From: Bacillus_AB infantis_C
GTDB lineage: Bacteria; Bacillota; Bacilli; Bacillales; Cytobacillaceae
NCBI RefSeq assembly: GCF_050107595.1
Contig: NZ_JBNILH010000002.1
Span: 589,233 to 653,232, forward strand
Direction: 5' to 3'
Length of the DNA: 64,000 nt
Part shown: one piece after another, positions 17,730-27,167 of the stretch
Layout of the letters: each line of letters starts with the position of its first letter
Position numbering within the stretch: position 1 is the stretch's first letter
Notes under the pieces: generated by a model
Databases searched by the model: none
What the model saw: the letters and a program-made list of their open reading frames with translations, nothing else
What the model was told of the DNA's origin: nothing
Made by a program: the position numbers and the translations under genes

Positions 17730-17847
17730 TTCTGCCGCAGCAGCCAGTCAAAAAGACCAAGGCAGTCTCCGTCAAAAGGCTGAATTTTCTGCATGCTGTT
17801 TCTCCTATAATGAAGCTGAGGCCGAACTGCACAAAGGAGAGATTATA

Positions 17848-18891
17848 ATGCAGATTTATCAGGTTAACCTGCAGTGCTTCCATCTTGAAGAGATGTGCGC
17901 CTTTTATACGGAAGTACTGGAGATGGAGCTGATCCACCAGACTGAGAAATGGTTTTCCGTAAGGGCAGGAAGCACAAAGCTGTTTTTTGAAAAAGGGGGA
18001 ACAGTCCCTTTTTATCATCTTTGCTTCCGGACAGATGCAGCTTATTTTGATCATATTTATAGCAGGCTTGGAGCAGAAAGCTGCCTGCTTTCCAATGAAG
18101 AAGGGGAATACAGCCTTTTTTGGGAAGGGAAGCAGGCTTATTTTGCTGATCCGGACGGCAATATACTGGAGTGCCTTGAGCGGCCGGCATCCCGCAGCCA
18201 AACAGCCGGGGGCTGGCATGATGTCGGGGAAGTCGGCTTCCCCTCGGCTGACGTTGCCGGAATGCAGGCAAAGCTGATGCCGATCCTTGCTGATAAGCAA
18301 GGGGCAGATAGCAGTTCATTCGCGTATTATGGTGATGATGCGGGTGTCCTTGTCCTCGTAAAAGAAGGACGCTGCTGGTACCCCACAGACCGGAGAGCCG
18401 AAATCCACCCGATTAAATTAATCGTCTCAGGCAGCAGTGATGCCCATTATATGGACGATGACCTTCCGTACGAGATTCAGGTCAGAGGGGAGTGGCAGCA
18501 GCCAGTATCTGCCGTTCAAGTCAGGATCGCCAGGCCGACAAACCAGCTGGAAAAAATCAAGCATTTTTATGGAGAAGGACTTGGGCTCAAGGAGCTGGGA
18601 GGATTCCACCATGAAGGATATAAAGGTGTGATGTACGGTCTTCCGGAAAGGGAATACCACCTTGAGTTCACAGAGACGGATGAAAAACACGAGCTCCCCG
18701 GTCCTGCAAAAGACCATCTGCTCATCCTGTATATCCCTGATCTTCATAAGCTTAACTCAGCTGCAGACCGGCTGATGGCAATGGGCTATCAGGAAGTTGA
18801 GCCGGAGAATCCCTACTGGGGAAGGGGCGGCATTACCATCGAAGATCCAGACGGGTGGAGGATTGTGCTGATGAATACAGCGGGCATCTGA
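17848..18891 (+). CDS. Two-domain VOC (glyoxalase/dioxygenase superfamily) protein
   Basis: About 347 residues. Residues 1-115 form one vicinal-oxygen-chelate module (VNLQCFHLEEMCAFYTEVL, ending FADPDGNILECLE). Residues about 225-345 form another (QVRIARPTNQLEKIKHFYGEGLG, ending IEDPDGWRIVLMN). The middle part may be a third, degenerate module. VOC proteins include glyoxalases, ring-cleavage dioxygenases and fosfomycin-resistance enzymes, and nothing here fixes the reaction. AAAGGAGAG precedes the ATG at 17848. It sits between cotE and mutS. Confidence 0.82.
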   Translation: MQIYQVNLQCFHLEEMCAFYTEVLEMELIHQTEKWFSVRAGSTKLFFEKGGTVPFYHLCFRTDAAYFDHIYSRLGAESCLLSNEEGEYSLFWEGKQAYFADPDGNILECLERPASRSQTAGGWHDVGEVGFPSADVAGMQAKLMPILADKQGADSSSFAYYGDDAGVLVLVKEGRCWYPTDRRAEIHPIKLIVSGSSDAHYMDDDLPYEIQVRGEWQQPVSAVQVRIARPTNQLEKIKHFYGEGLGLKELGGFHHEGYKGVMYGLPEREYHLEFTETDEKHELPGPAKDHLLILYIPDLHKLNSAADRLMAMGYQEVEPENPYWGRGGITIEDPDGWRIVLMNTAGI

Positions 18892-19040
18892 AATATTTTT
18901 AAAAAAGCAATGCCAGATATCCCCTTAAACCCGTATTTCTGCCTGCTGTCATATTGCCCCTCAGCAAACAACGGGAGCTTCGCTTATGCTATAATAGATA
19001 GCTGAAGAGAAATAATGAGAGATGTTGTTTGGAGGATATT

Positions 19041-21692
19041 ATGGCAGCTTACACGCCGATGATACAGCAGTATTTACGAGTAAAAGCAGACTATCCTGAT
19101 GCCTTTTTATTTTTCAGGCTCGGAGATTTCTATGAAATGTTTTTTGAGGATGCCATCAGGGCGTCCCAGGAGCTTGAGATTACCTTAACAGGCAAGAATG
19201 GCGGAGTGGAAGAAAAAATTCCGATGTGCGGGGTTCCCTACCACTCTGCCCAGCAATATATAGAGCAGCTTGTTGAAAGAGGCTATAAAGTAGCCATCTG
19301 CGAACAGACAGAGGACCCCCGCCAGGCCAAGGGTGTCGTAAAAAGGGAAGTAGTGCAGCTCATCACGCCCGGTACCCTGATGGAAGGGCGAGGGCTCAAT
19401 GAGAAGGAAAATAACTATATTGCGTCCATTTCCGCTTTTTCAGACGGTTCGTTTGGGTTTGCCTGCAATGACCTTTCCACAGGAGAGAACAAAATCACCC
19501 TGCTTGCCAGCCAGGAAGAGGTTTTGAATGAGCTATCGATGTCAGGGGCTAAGGAAGTGGTTGTTTCTTCCGGCTTCGACCCGGAAATGGAGCGCAAGTT
19601 CAGGGAGCGTTCTGTCGCGGCTGTGTCTTACGAACAGGACGCAGGCATACAAGAGATGAGCGCTCCTCTATTGGATGCCCTTAATCAGGACAAGCTCAGG
19701 GAGACAGCGGCAAGATTGCTGAATTATTTGTTCAGGACACAGAAACGGAGCCTTGACCACCTGCAGCCGTTTGCCACATACCAGGTGCACCAATTCATGA
19801 AGATTGACTATTTTTCCAAAAGGAATCTGGAGCTGACTGAAACGATCAGGTCGAAAGGGAAAAAAGGTTCGCTTTTGTGGCTTCTGGATGAAACCAAGAC
19901 GGCAATGGGGGCAAGGATGCTCAAGCAGTGGATCGACCGCCCTTTGATTGACAGGGAAGCAATCGGACGGCGCCATTCGCTCGTCCAATCCCTGTTGGAC
20001 GATTATTTTGCCAGGCAGGACCTGCGAGAAAAGCTGAAAGAGGTTTACGATCTCGAGCGCCTGGCAGGGCGCGTGGCGTTCGGGAATGTTAATGCCCGCG
20101 ATCTGATCCAGCTGAAGAGCTCGCTTCTTCAGGTCCCTCTGCTAAAGGAGCTTGTCGGAAGCCTGCAGAATGAGGATGCACAAGAACTGGCTGAGAAGCT
20201 TGATGCATGTGAAGAAATCACAGATCTTCTTGAAAGCGCGATTGTCGATAATCCGCCGATCTCCGTGAAGGACGGGAATATGATCCGGGATGGCTACCAT
20301 GATGAGCTGGATCAGTACCGTGACGCGAGCAGGAACGGCAAAACATGGATTGCAAAGCTGGAGGCCCAGGAGCGGGAACGTACGGGCATCAAGTCTTTAA
20401 AGATCGGTTATAACCGGGTATTCGGCTATTATATCGAAGTTACGAAGGCCAATATCCACCTCCTTGAGGAAGGGCGTTATGACCGGAAGCAGACCCTGGC
20501 CAATGCAGAACGGTATATCACACCGGAGCTGAAGGAGAAGGAAACACTGATCCTCGAAGCGGAAGAGCGCATTACTGAGCTTGAGTATGAGCTGTTTTGC
20601 CATGTCCGCGACCATGTGAAGGAATATATCCCAAGGCTGCAGTCACTAGCTAGGACGGTCAGTGAGCTTGATGTGCTGCAGTGCTTTGCACAGATCAGCG
20701 AGGACCGCCATTATGTACGCCCTGTTTTTTCCGGCAGCCGGGAAATCAGCGTGAAGGAAGGGCGCCATCCAGTCGTGGAAAAAGTGATGGACAGCCAGGA
20801 ATATGTCCCGAATGACTGTGTGATGGGAGACGGCCGCGAGCTGCTCCTGATCACAGGACCGAATATGTCCGGTAAGAGCACCTATATGCGCCAGGTTGCC
20901 CTGACAAGCATCCTTGCGCAGATCGGCTGCTATGTTCCGGCATCTGAGGCGGTGCTGCCGATTTTTGACCAGGTATTTACAAGGATCGGGGCAGCGGATG
21001 ACCTGATCTCCGGTCAAAGTACCTTTATGGTTGAAATGCTGGAGGCAAAGAATGCGATTGCCAATGCCACACAGAACAGCCTCATCCTTTTCGATGAAAT
21101 CGGCCGCGGGACTTCCACCTATGATGGCATGGCGCTGGCCCAGGCGATCATTGAGTATATCCATTCACGGATCGGGGCAAAGACCCTGTTCTCGACCCAC
21201 TATCATGAGCTGACAGTTCTGGCTGAAGAGCTTCCTGATCTGCAGAATGTCCATGTTAGTGCCATAGAGCAAAATGGCAAGGTTGTGTTCCTTCACAAAA
21301 TTAAAGAAGGAGCAGCAGACAAGAGCTATGGGATTCACGTCGCCCAGCTGGCAGAGCTGCCGGCAGAATTGATTGACCGGGCAAATGAAATACTTGAGCA
21401 GCTTGAAAGGAAAGAGGGAGAACCGGCTGAACTGCCGGTTCGCGAAAAAGTAGCGGCGGGCATGCCTGAACTCACAGCAGCTGACCCGGCCCCAGTACCG
21501 GCCCAGGAGGTTCGCGATGCCCAGCTGTCATTCTTTGATGGCCCGGCAGAGCCGAAGAAAGCAAGCTTGAGCCCGGCCGAAAAGAAAATCCTGGACAAGC
21601 TGGCCAAGATGGATATTCTTGAAATGACGCCGCTTGACGCGATGAATACTTTATATGAACTGCAAAAAACGGCAAAAAGCACGAAGAAATAG
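19041..21692 (+). CDS. mutS: DNA mismatch repair protein MutS
   Basis: About 883 residues. The N-terminal mismatch-recognition domain has the Phe-x-Glu motif region (GDFYEMFFEDA). Core and clamp domains follow, then the ABC-type ATPase with Walker A GPNMSGKST near residue 604 and the Walker B/D-loop segment LILFDEIGRGTSTYDG. It recognises mispairs and recruits MutL. The ATG at 19041 has GGAGG 5 nt upstream; an in-frame start at 19029 would precede it. mutL follows after 18 bp, forming the mutSL operon, and the C-terminal linker and tetramerisation region is intact. Confidence 0.98.
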   Translation: MAAYTPMIQQYLRVKADYPDAFLFFRLGDFYEMFFEDAIRASQELEITLTGKNGGVEEKIPMCGVPYHSAQQYIEQLVERGYKVAICEQTEDPRQAKGVVKREVVQLITPGTLMEGRGLNEKENNYIASISAFSDGSFGFACNDLSTGENKITLLASQEEVLNELSMSGAKEVVVSSGFDPEMERKFRERSVAAVSYEQDAGIQEMSAPLLDALNQDKLRETAARLLNYLFRTQKRSLDHLQPFATYQVHQFMKIDYFSKRNLELTETIRSKGKKGSLLWLLDETKTAMGARMLKQWIDRPLIDREAIGRRHSLVQSLLDDYFARQDLREKLKEVYDLERLAGRVAFGNVNARDLIQLKSSLLQVPLLKELVGSLQNEDAQELAEKLDACEEITDLLESAIVDNPPISVKDGNMIRDGYHDELDQYRDASRNGKTWIAKLEAQERERTGIKSLKIGYNRVFGYYIEVTKANIHLLEEGRYDRKQTLANAERYITPELKEKETLILEAEERITELEYELFCHVRDHVKEYIPRLQSLARTVSELDVLQCFAQISEDRHYVRPVFSGSREISVKEGRHPVVEKVMDSQEYVPNDCVMGDGRELLLITGPNMSGKSTYMRQVALTSILAQIGCYVPASEAVLPIFDQVFTRIGAADDLISGQSTFMVEMLEAKNAIANATQNSLILFDEIGRGTSTYDGMALAQAIIEYIHSRIGAKTLFSTHYHELTVLAEELPDLQNVHVSAIEQNGKVVFLHKIKEGAADKSYGIHVAQLAELPAELIDRANEILEQLERKEGEPAELPVREKVAAGMPELTAADPAPVPAQEVRDAQLSFFDGPAEPKKASLSPAEKKILDKLAKMDILEMTPLDAMNTLYELQKTAKSTKK

Positions 21693-21710
21693 TAAGAGGA
21701 GGTGTTGCTC

Positions 21711-23636
21711 GTGGGAAAGATAGTTCAGCTCGATGATGCCCTTTCCAATAAAATTGCCGCAGGTGAGGTGGTCGAACGGCCGGCATCTGTCGTAAAAGAG
21801 CTGGTGGAGAATTCCATTGATGCGGGAAGCACCATAATCGAAATTGATGCAGAAGAGGCGGGCCTCTCAAAAATCCGCATCATTGACAACGGGGAAGGCA
21901 TTGAAGAAGATGATGTGATCACCGCCTTCCAGCGCCATGCCACAAGCAAGATCAAAGATGAAAATGATCTGTTCCGCATCCGGACACTCGGCTTCAGAGG
22001 GGAGGCGCTGCCCAGCATCGCCTCTGTCTCCAGGCTGGAGCTGAAGACCTCGACAGGAGATGCAGGCACAAGGATCCTGATTGAAGGCGGAAAGGTGGCG
22101 GAATTTGAAAAGGCCGCGAGCCGGAAAGGGACAGATATCACCATTTCCGATCTGTTTTATAATACACCGGCCCGGCTGAAATATATGAAGACGATCCATA
22201 CGGAGCTTGGCAACATTACTGACGTGGTGAACCGCCTCGCCCTTGCCCACCCGGAAGTATCCTTCCGCCTTGTCCATAACGGGCGGAAGCTCCTGCATAC
22301 GGCAGGGAACGGGAATGTGCAGCAGGTGCTGGCCTCTATCTACGGCATGAATATCGTCAAAAAGATGATTCCTGTCGAGGCAAGCTCTCTCGATTTCCAT
22401 GTTCATGGCTATATCGCACTGCCGGAAATCACCCGTGCTTCACGCAATTATATCTCAACAATGATCAACGGCCGGTTCATCAAGAATTATCCGCTGGTTA
22501 AAGCGATCCAGGAAGGCTATCATACCCTGCTGCCGATCGGGCGTTATCCGATTGTGCTTTTGAATGTACAGATGGATCCGCTGCTTGTGGATGTCAATGT
22601 CCACCCTTCCAAAATGGAGGTCAGGCTGAGTAAGGAGCATGAACTGAATGAGCTTGTAGCGGGTACCATTAAAGAGGTCTTCAAATCACAGGAACTGATT
22701 CCTGCCGGCTTTGCCCCGGCAAGGGCTGAAAAACCGAAGTCTGAGCAGACCTTTTTTGAACTGGACCATCTTCCGGAAAAAGTGATGGAACCTAGGGGAG
22801 AACAGGCTCAGCACGTGCAGAATGACAGCAGGCAGGCACCGTTTGAATCCGGACAGCCAATGTTCATCAAAGAGGAAATGGCTGTCAAGGAGCGTGAGGA
22901 AGCATCTGCATTTAAGCCGCAGGATATACTGCGGACTGATGGCATAGCATTTCCATTCAGAGCTGAACAGCCAGCAGGCAGCCAAGACTATTTGGAAGAT
23001 GATGAAGAAGAGGTGATCGAGGGGACAGAAGAGCCGGAAGCTGCTGCCGTTCACAGGGTGCCGCCATTATATCCGATCGGCCAGATGCATGGCACCTATA
23101 TTCTCGCCCAAAATGACCGCGGCCTTTATATCATTGACCAGCATGCTGCCCAGGAGCGGATCAAGTACGAATATTTCAGGGACAAAGTCGGCCAGGTGGA
23201 AAGCGAGCTGCAGGAAATGCTCGTTCCGCTGACATTCGAATATGCTGCGGATGAATATATTAAAATCAATGAACATGTTACTGAGCTTGAAAAGGTAGGA
23301 ATCTTCCTCGAGCCTTTCGGGCAGAACACATTCATTGTCAGGTCCCACCCCCAGTGGTTCCCTAAGGGAGAAGAGCAGCAGATCATAGAGGATATGATTG
23401 AACAAGTGCTTTCCATGAAAAAGGCCGATGTGAAAAAGCTGAGGGAAGAAGCAGCCATCATGATGAGCTGCAAAGCTTCTATCAAGGCCAACCACCATTT
23501 GCGCAATGATGAGATACAGGCTCTGCTTGATATGCTCCGCAAATCATCAGACCCGTTCACATGCCCGCACGGCCGTCCGATTATCATCCATTATTCTACC
23601 TATGAAATGGAAAAGATGTTTAAAAGAGTCATGTAA
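21711..23636 (+). CDS. mutL: DNA mismatch repair endonuclease MutL
   Basis: About 641 residues. The GHKL ATPase motifs NKIAAGEVVERPASVVKEL, IDNGEGI and GFRGEALPSIA are at the N-terminus. The C-terminal endonuclease domain, found in bacteria lacking MutH, has DQHAAQERIKYE (DQHAx2Ex4E) near residue 476, MSCKASIKAN and CPHGRP. The start is GTG at 21711 with AGAGGAGGTG upstream. A terminator follows. Confidence 0.97.
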   Translation: MGKIVQLDDALSNKIAAGEVVERPASVVKELVENSIDAGSTIIEIDAEEAGLSKIRIIDNGEGIEEDDVITAFQRHATSKIKDENDLFRIRTLGFRGEALPSIASVSRLELKTSTGDAGTRILIEGGKVAEFEKAASRKGTDITISDLFYNTPARLKYMKTIHTELGNITDVVNRLALAHPEVSFRLVHNGRKLLHTAGNGNVQQVLASIYGMNIVKKMIPVEASSLDFHVHGYIALPEITRASRNYISTMINGRFIKNYPLVKAIQEGYHTLLPIGRYPIVLLNVQMDPLLVDVNVHPSKMEVRLSKEHELNELVAGTIKEVFKSQELIPAGFAPARAEKPKSEQTFFELDHLPEKVMEPRGEQAQHVQNDSRQAPFESGQPMFIKEEMAVKEREEASAFKPQDILRTDGIAFPFRAEQPAGSQDYLEDDEEEVIEGTEEPEAAAVHRVPPLYPIGQMHGTYILAQNDRGLYIIDQHAAQERIKYEYFRDKVGQVESELQEMLVPLTFEYAADEYIKINEHVTELEKVGIFLEPFGQNTFIVRSHPQWFPKGEEQQIIEDMIEQVLSMKKADVKKLREEAAIMMSCKASIKANHHLRNDEIQALLDMLRKSSDPFTCPHGRPIIIHYSTYEMEKMFKRVM

Positions 23637-23671
23637 TTCTATCTTTTATTTAAATATTTATGAACTATGTC

Positions 23672-23703
23672 AGAAAGCCCTTCCCCCAGAGGAAGGGCTT
23701 TCT
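23672..23703 (+). terminator. Rho-independent terminator after mutL
   Basis: AGAAAGCCCTTCC / GGAAGGGCTTTCT perfect stem closing the mutSL operon. Confidence 0.88.
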
Positions 23704-23730
23704 ATATGATAGAAATGGAGGCGAAGTGAA

Positions 23731-24270
23731 ATGAAAAGATATTGGCTCGTGAAACTCAGGAAAAACAGGAATCTGACCCAGTCAGATATTGCAGATCTTA
23801 TTCATATAGACAGGGCTTATTATTCACAAATTGAATCAGGCCTGAGGAATCCGAGCGAAGAAATAAGCAGATCAATCGGCAGGGTCCTCAACATTGACCC
23901 TTTGCTCCTTTTCTCTGATACCAATGCTTTTCAGGATGCATTTTTTCAGACCCGAAGCATCCTTGCCCACAGCGATCTGGATCTCCGCTATACATGGGTT
24001 TATAACCCGACCGGCATGGAGAAGGTCCAGCATTTTATCGGTGCCAGGGATGATGAGCTAAATTACACTATAGATGCAAAGATAATATTAAATCTAAAGA
24101 AAAAGGTCATCGACACCAAGAAGACCATCTCTGTCTATGACAGCTGTTTCCACGATGGAGAATCTTACAATTATTGCTTTATCGGCTATCCGCTTGTCGA
24201 CCAGTCCGGCGTATTGATTGGGGTAGGCACCATTGCCATGAGGCTGGATAATATGACAGAGGAAGAATGA
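23731..24270 (+). CDS. XRE-family regulator with C-terminal PAS-like sensor domain (paralogue 1)
   Basis: 179 residues. Residues 1-65 are an XRE helix-turn-helix (LRKNRNLTQSDIADLIHIDRAYYSQIESGLRNPS). Residues about 75-175 read as a PAS-like domain: SDLDLRYTWVYNP, then FIGARDDEL, and a strand-rich C-terminus GYPLVDQSGVLIGVGTIAM, the pattern of PAS domains that begin with an LRYTW-type strand. It is probably a one-component transcription factor sensing a small ligand. A second copy with the same layout lies at 37642-38175. GGAGGCG precedes the ATG. Targets are unknown. Confidence 0.75.
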   Translation: MKRYWLVKLRKNRNLTQSDIADLIHIDRAYYSQIESGLRNPSEEISRSIGRVLNIDPLLLFSDTNAFQDAFFQTRSILAHSDLDLRYTWVYNPTGMEKVQHFIGARDDELNYTIDAKIILNLKKKVIDTKKTISVYDSCFHDGESYNYCFIGYPLVDQSGVLIGVGTIAMRLDNMTEEE

Positions 24271-24329
24271 ACACGATGCCCTTCTGGCAGGAAGGGCAGC
24301 CATGCGTACAGACCCCGGATTTTTCAGTT

Positions 24330-24734
24330 TTATCGATGTTCTGTTACACACTCTGCTTCGATAAGTTCCTCTTTTAATTCCTCCAATGTGCCGCTGATAT
24401 GGATAACCTGCTGCAAAAAATAAAAGGTGGAAGCTTCAGCAGGATTATCTTTAAGATCTTCCTCTGAATATAGATACACCCGTTTTCCAAAGCCAAGGGC
24501 GAGTCCAAGCTCAATATGGCTTCCCTTCCCTGCCGGAAGGATGATGACAACAAAATCTGCTTCCTTCACTGATGCAAATTCAGCTTCCCCGATTGAGCGG
24601 AGCTCCCCCGCATTTTCAGCCCGGCTATTGCCGGTCCAGTCATAAGTTTGGTAAAAGCCTTTCTCCATTAAGAATGCCGCAAGCTCCCGGACCTGAGAAA
24701 TATTAGCAAAACTTGAACCGATGTAAAACTTCAT
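24330..24734 (-). CDS. Nucleoside 2-deoxyribosyltransferase-like protein
   Basis: 134 residues on the minus strand. The N-terminal MKFYIGSSFAN, the acidic middle segment (SIGEAEFASVKEADFVVIILPAG), and KGSHIELGLALGFGKRVYLYS fit the nucleoside 2-deoxyribosyltransferase superfamily (PF05014-like). Members cleave or transfer the N-glycosidic bond of deoxynucleosides; several relatives act on nucleotides or are TIR-like. The Glu in HIELG would be the catalytic residue by family analogy. AAAGGATGATAGG precedes the ATG. The exact substrate is not predictable. Confidence 0.75.
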   Translation of the reverse strand: MKFYIGSSFANISQVRELAAFLMEKGFYQTYDWTGNSRAENAGELRSIGEAEFASVKEADFVVIILPAGKGSHIELGLALGFGKRVYLYSEEDLKDNPAEASTFYFLQQVIHISGTLEELKEELIEAECVTEHR

Positions 24735-24967
24735 CCTATCATCCTTTCAATGGGTTATTCATCGTGTATAGTGTCAGAACAATTTGTCAATGAGAGACAT
24801 ACTTTTTTAATTGTTAATAATAATATTATGTAAACAAATATGCTAACCTTCAGAGTTAGCCTGTCTGCTTCAGTTTTACACACTTTCGACCATATGCCTG
24901 TGACAGGAGGAAATTAAGGCACCAACAGCGAAATAGTGAACGAGCATTGGAAGGGGGAGGATATGGT

Positions 24968-25507
24968 ATGGAACTCGGCTTAAATCCTGACGAAGTAAGG
25001 CTGGCTGACCATTCACCTGGCTGGAAGAAAGAATTTCAAAAGGTGCGCAAAAATCTGCAGGTAAACACAAATATCCCTGACAGCCATATCGTGCATATTG
25101 GCAGCACGGCTATCACAGGCATCCCAGCTAAACCAATCATAGATGTCATGGCAGCTATTGAAGATCTGGCTGCTATTGATAAACAACTGATTGCCGGACT
25201 GAGAGCCGCAGGTTTTCAACAATTGAAAGTAAAAAGGCCCGGGGAAGTGGTTTTTGCCAGATTTACAGATAATGATTACAAAATCAAAACCCATTTTTTG
25301 CATCTTGTCGAATATGAAGGAGAATTATGGAAGAATCTCCTTTTCTTCAGGGATTATTTAAATGAGAACGAAGACGCAAGAAAAGAGTATGTACAGCTGA
25401 GGCTCGATTATATAAAGAAGACATCTACAGGCATTAAAGAGTACACAGAGTACAAGGAAAGCTTTGTGAAAAGGATTGCAGCGCTCAGGGGAACAGAGGG
25501 AAAGTAA
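24968..25507 (+). CDS. GrpB family protein (UPF0157, nucleotidyltransferase superfamily)
   Basis: About 179 residues. The block HIGSTAITGIPAKPIIDVMA is the GrpB/UPF0157 signature, a nucleotidyltransferase-like GS...D motif, followed by KIKTHFLHLVEYEGELW. GGGGGAGG lies directly upstream of the ATG at 24968. Such proteins occur as stand-alone units or fused to CoaE-type kinases, and their activity is not established. No operon partner is evident: the upstream gene is on the other strand, and a 400-bp gap follows. Confidence 0.85.
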   Translation: MELGLNPDEVRLADHSPGWKKEFQKVRKNLQVNTNIPDSHIVHIGSTAITGIPAKPIIDVMAAIEDLAAIDKQLIAGLRAAGFQQLKVKRPGEVVFARFTDNDYKIKTHFLHLVEYEGELWKNLLFFRDYLNENEDARKEYVQLRLDYIKKTSTGIKEYTEYKESFVKRIAALRGTEGK

Positions 25508-25676
25508 TGAAAAAAGGCAAGAAAGCCTGTCTCTTAAGGATTTTTTGCACGCCTGCAGATCCAGTTGGAGCATGCTTTTACCACTAAGCGTAAAACAAAT
25601 AGAGACACGAACGAATAGGTATAATTCCATTTATATAGTAAGGAAAGCAATGCTCATTTGCATCAGCCGGTTGCGG

Positions 25677-25751
25677 TCAATCAGAACAAATAGCAGAACA
25701 ATGAATCTTAGATTTAAGATCATTCAGCTCCTGGACCATTTTGAACATCAT
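25677..25751 (-). CDS. Candidate small peptide ORF (24 aa)
   Basis: A short minus-strand reading frame within the 25508-25840 gap: MMFKMVQELNDLKSKIHCSA..., 24 residues. Its start (two consecutive ATGs) is preceded by a perfect AGGAGG with 5-8 nt spacing. I do not recognise the peptide and see no clear promoter. The ribosome-binding site is the only strong support. The rest of the gap shows no gene I can defend. Confidence 0.25.
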   Translation of the reverse strand: MMFKMVQELNDLKSKIHCSAICSD

Positions 25752-25829
25752 GCTTGCCTCCTATCATGTTACCTAGTTGTTGATTATTTCCAATACGGCG
25801 CAAAATTATGCAGCAGGGAGGGGCTGCAC

Positions 25830-25885
25830 TAAAAGCAAAACAGCCTACAAAACGGCTTAGAAGAAAGTCCGTTTTATAGGCTGAT
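25830..25885 (-). terminator. Terminator of mreBH (minus strand)
   Basis: CAGCCTAtAAAACGG / CCGTTTTgTAGGCTG, a 15-bp stem with one wobble. On the minus strand it is followed by TTTTGCTTTT, just downstream of the mreBH stop codon. Confidence 0.8.
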
Positions 25886-25904
25886 TTTTGATATTAAAAG
25901 TGAT

Positions 25905-26912
25905 TTATCTCACTGCGGTCTGCAGCTTATCAATAAACTTAAGCGCCTTGCCTGTGCCGATTGCCACAGACTCAAGAGGGCTTGACGCAAGGTGGACAGG
26001 AACCACGATTTCCTGTGAAAGCCAGTCCTGCATGCCGTTCAGCAGCGAGCCGCCTCCTGTTAGGATAACGCCGCGGTCCACTATATCGCCGCTCAGTTCT
26101 GCCGGGCTGTCTTCAAGAGTGGCCCGGATGGCTTCGAGGATATGAAGCAGGGATTCTTTCATGGCATCCCTGATTTCATATGAAGTAAGGGTAATGGTCT
26201 TCGGCAGTCCTGTTACCAGATCCCTGCCGCGGATGTCCAATTTCATTTCTTCATGGTCGATGAGGGCATAGCCGATTTCCATTTTGACCTGTTCGGCTGT
26301 TCTTTCCCCGATCAGGACATTGTACTCTTTGCGTACATATTGGATAATATCGTCATCAAGCCTGTCTCCGCCTATGCGGACAGAATGGCAGGCTACGACG
26401 CCGCCAAAAGAAATGATCGCCACCTCTGTTGATCCTCCGCCAATATCCACAATTACATTCGCTACCGGTTCATCGACCGGAAGCCCTGCACCGATCGCTG
26501 CAGCTACCGGCTCTTCAATCAGATGAACCTTCTTTGCTCCTGCATTCCGGACAGCATCATGGATGGCCCTTCTTTCAACGCTTGTAGAGCCTGAAGGGGT
26601 GCAGACCACCACATTCGGCTTGCGGATGGCAAAGCCAAGCTTTTTCGATGCCTGCCTCATGACATGGCGAAGCAGCTCGGTCGTAATATCATAATCCGCA
26701 ATAACGCCATCCTTCAAAGGACGGATGGCAACGATTTTGCCCGGCGTCTTGCCGATCATTTCCTTTGCTTCCTTGCCGACAGCAAGCACCTTCCTTGTAT
26801 CTGTGTCAATGGCCACAACAGAAGGCTCGTTTAGGGCAATGCCTTTATTTTTGCTGTATACCAGTATATTTGCAGTACCTAAGTCAATTCCAATTTCAGA
26901 AGTTGAAATCAT
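25905..26912 (-). CDS. mreBH: Rod shape-determining protein MreBH
   Basis: A 335-residue actin-like ATPase. It shows the N-terminal phosphate-1 loop IGIDLGTANILVY, phosphate-2 loop VIVDIGGGSTEVAI and adenosine motif GVILTGGGSLLNG. The middle part (NEPSVVAIDTDTRKVLAVG, PVANVIVDIGGG) is closer to MreBH than to MreB or Mbl as I recall those sequences, and the gene lies away from the mreBCD cluster. MreBH forms membrane-associated filaments guiding cell-wall synthesis and directs LytE localisation in B. subtilis. AGGTGATAGG precedes the ATG. Confidence 0.88.
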   Translation of the reverse strand: MISTSEIGIDLGTANILVYSKNKGIALNEPSVVAIDTDTRKVLAVGKEAKEMIGKTPGKIVAIRPLKDGVIADYDITTELLRHVMRQASKKLGFAIRKPNVVVCTPSGSTSVERRAIHDAVRNAGAKKVHLIEEPVAAAIGAGLPVDEPVANVIVDIGGGSTEVAIISFGGVVACHSVRIGGDRLDDDIIQYVRKEYNVLIGERTAEQVKMEIGYALIDHEEMKLDIRGRDLVTGLPKTITLTSYEIRDAMKESLLHILEAIRATLEDSPAELSGDIVDRGVILTGGGSLLNGMQDWLSQEIVVPVHLASSPLESVAIGTGKALKFIDKLQTAVR

Positions 26913-27167
26913 CCTATCACCTATTCTTTCATTATGATTGCCTAATAATCTTCTGTAACATTAGCACGAAAAAGGGGGTCTTCTGACGAATGTTATCGAA
27001 TCGTTAAATAAATGTAATGAATGATGAAATTTTTATCATAAATGGTAAAATAAAAGGGAGGAATTGGCTGAATAAATAAAATCCTTGTTGGCTATACTGC
27101 ATAGATATTCAACTGCGTATGCAAGTTATGGTAGGATATAGGAAAGCCAAAAGGGTATTAAGCTCTT

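Noticed and set aside
25476..25832. 118-codon plus-strand ORF after the GrpB-family gene
   Set aside because: It starts inside the upstream gene in another frame, has no ribosome-binding site and reads as a low-complexity basic peptide.
26930..26980. Sigma-I type promoter for mreBH (ACCCCC on the minus strand at about 26974-26979)
   Set aside because: The -35-like ACCCCC is present, but I find no CGAA -10 element at the expected distance, so I did not list it.
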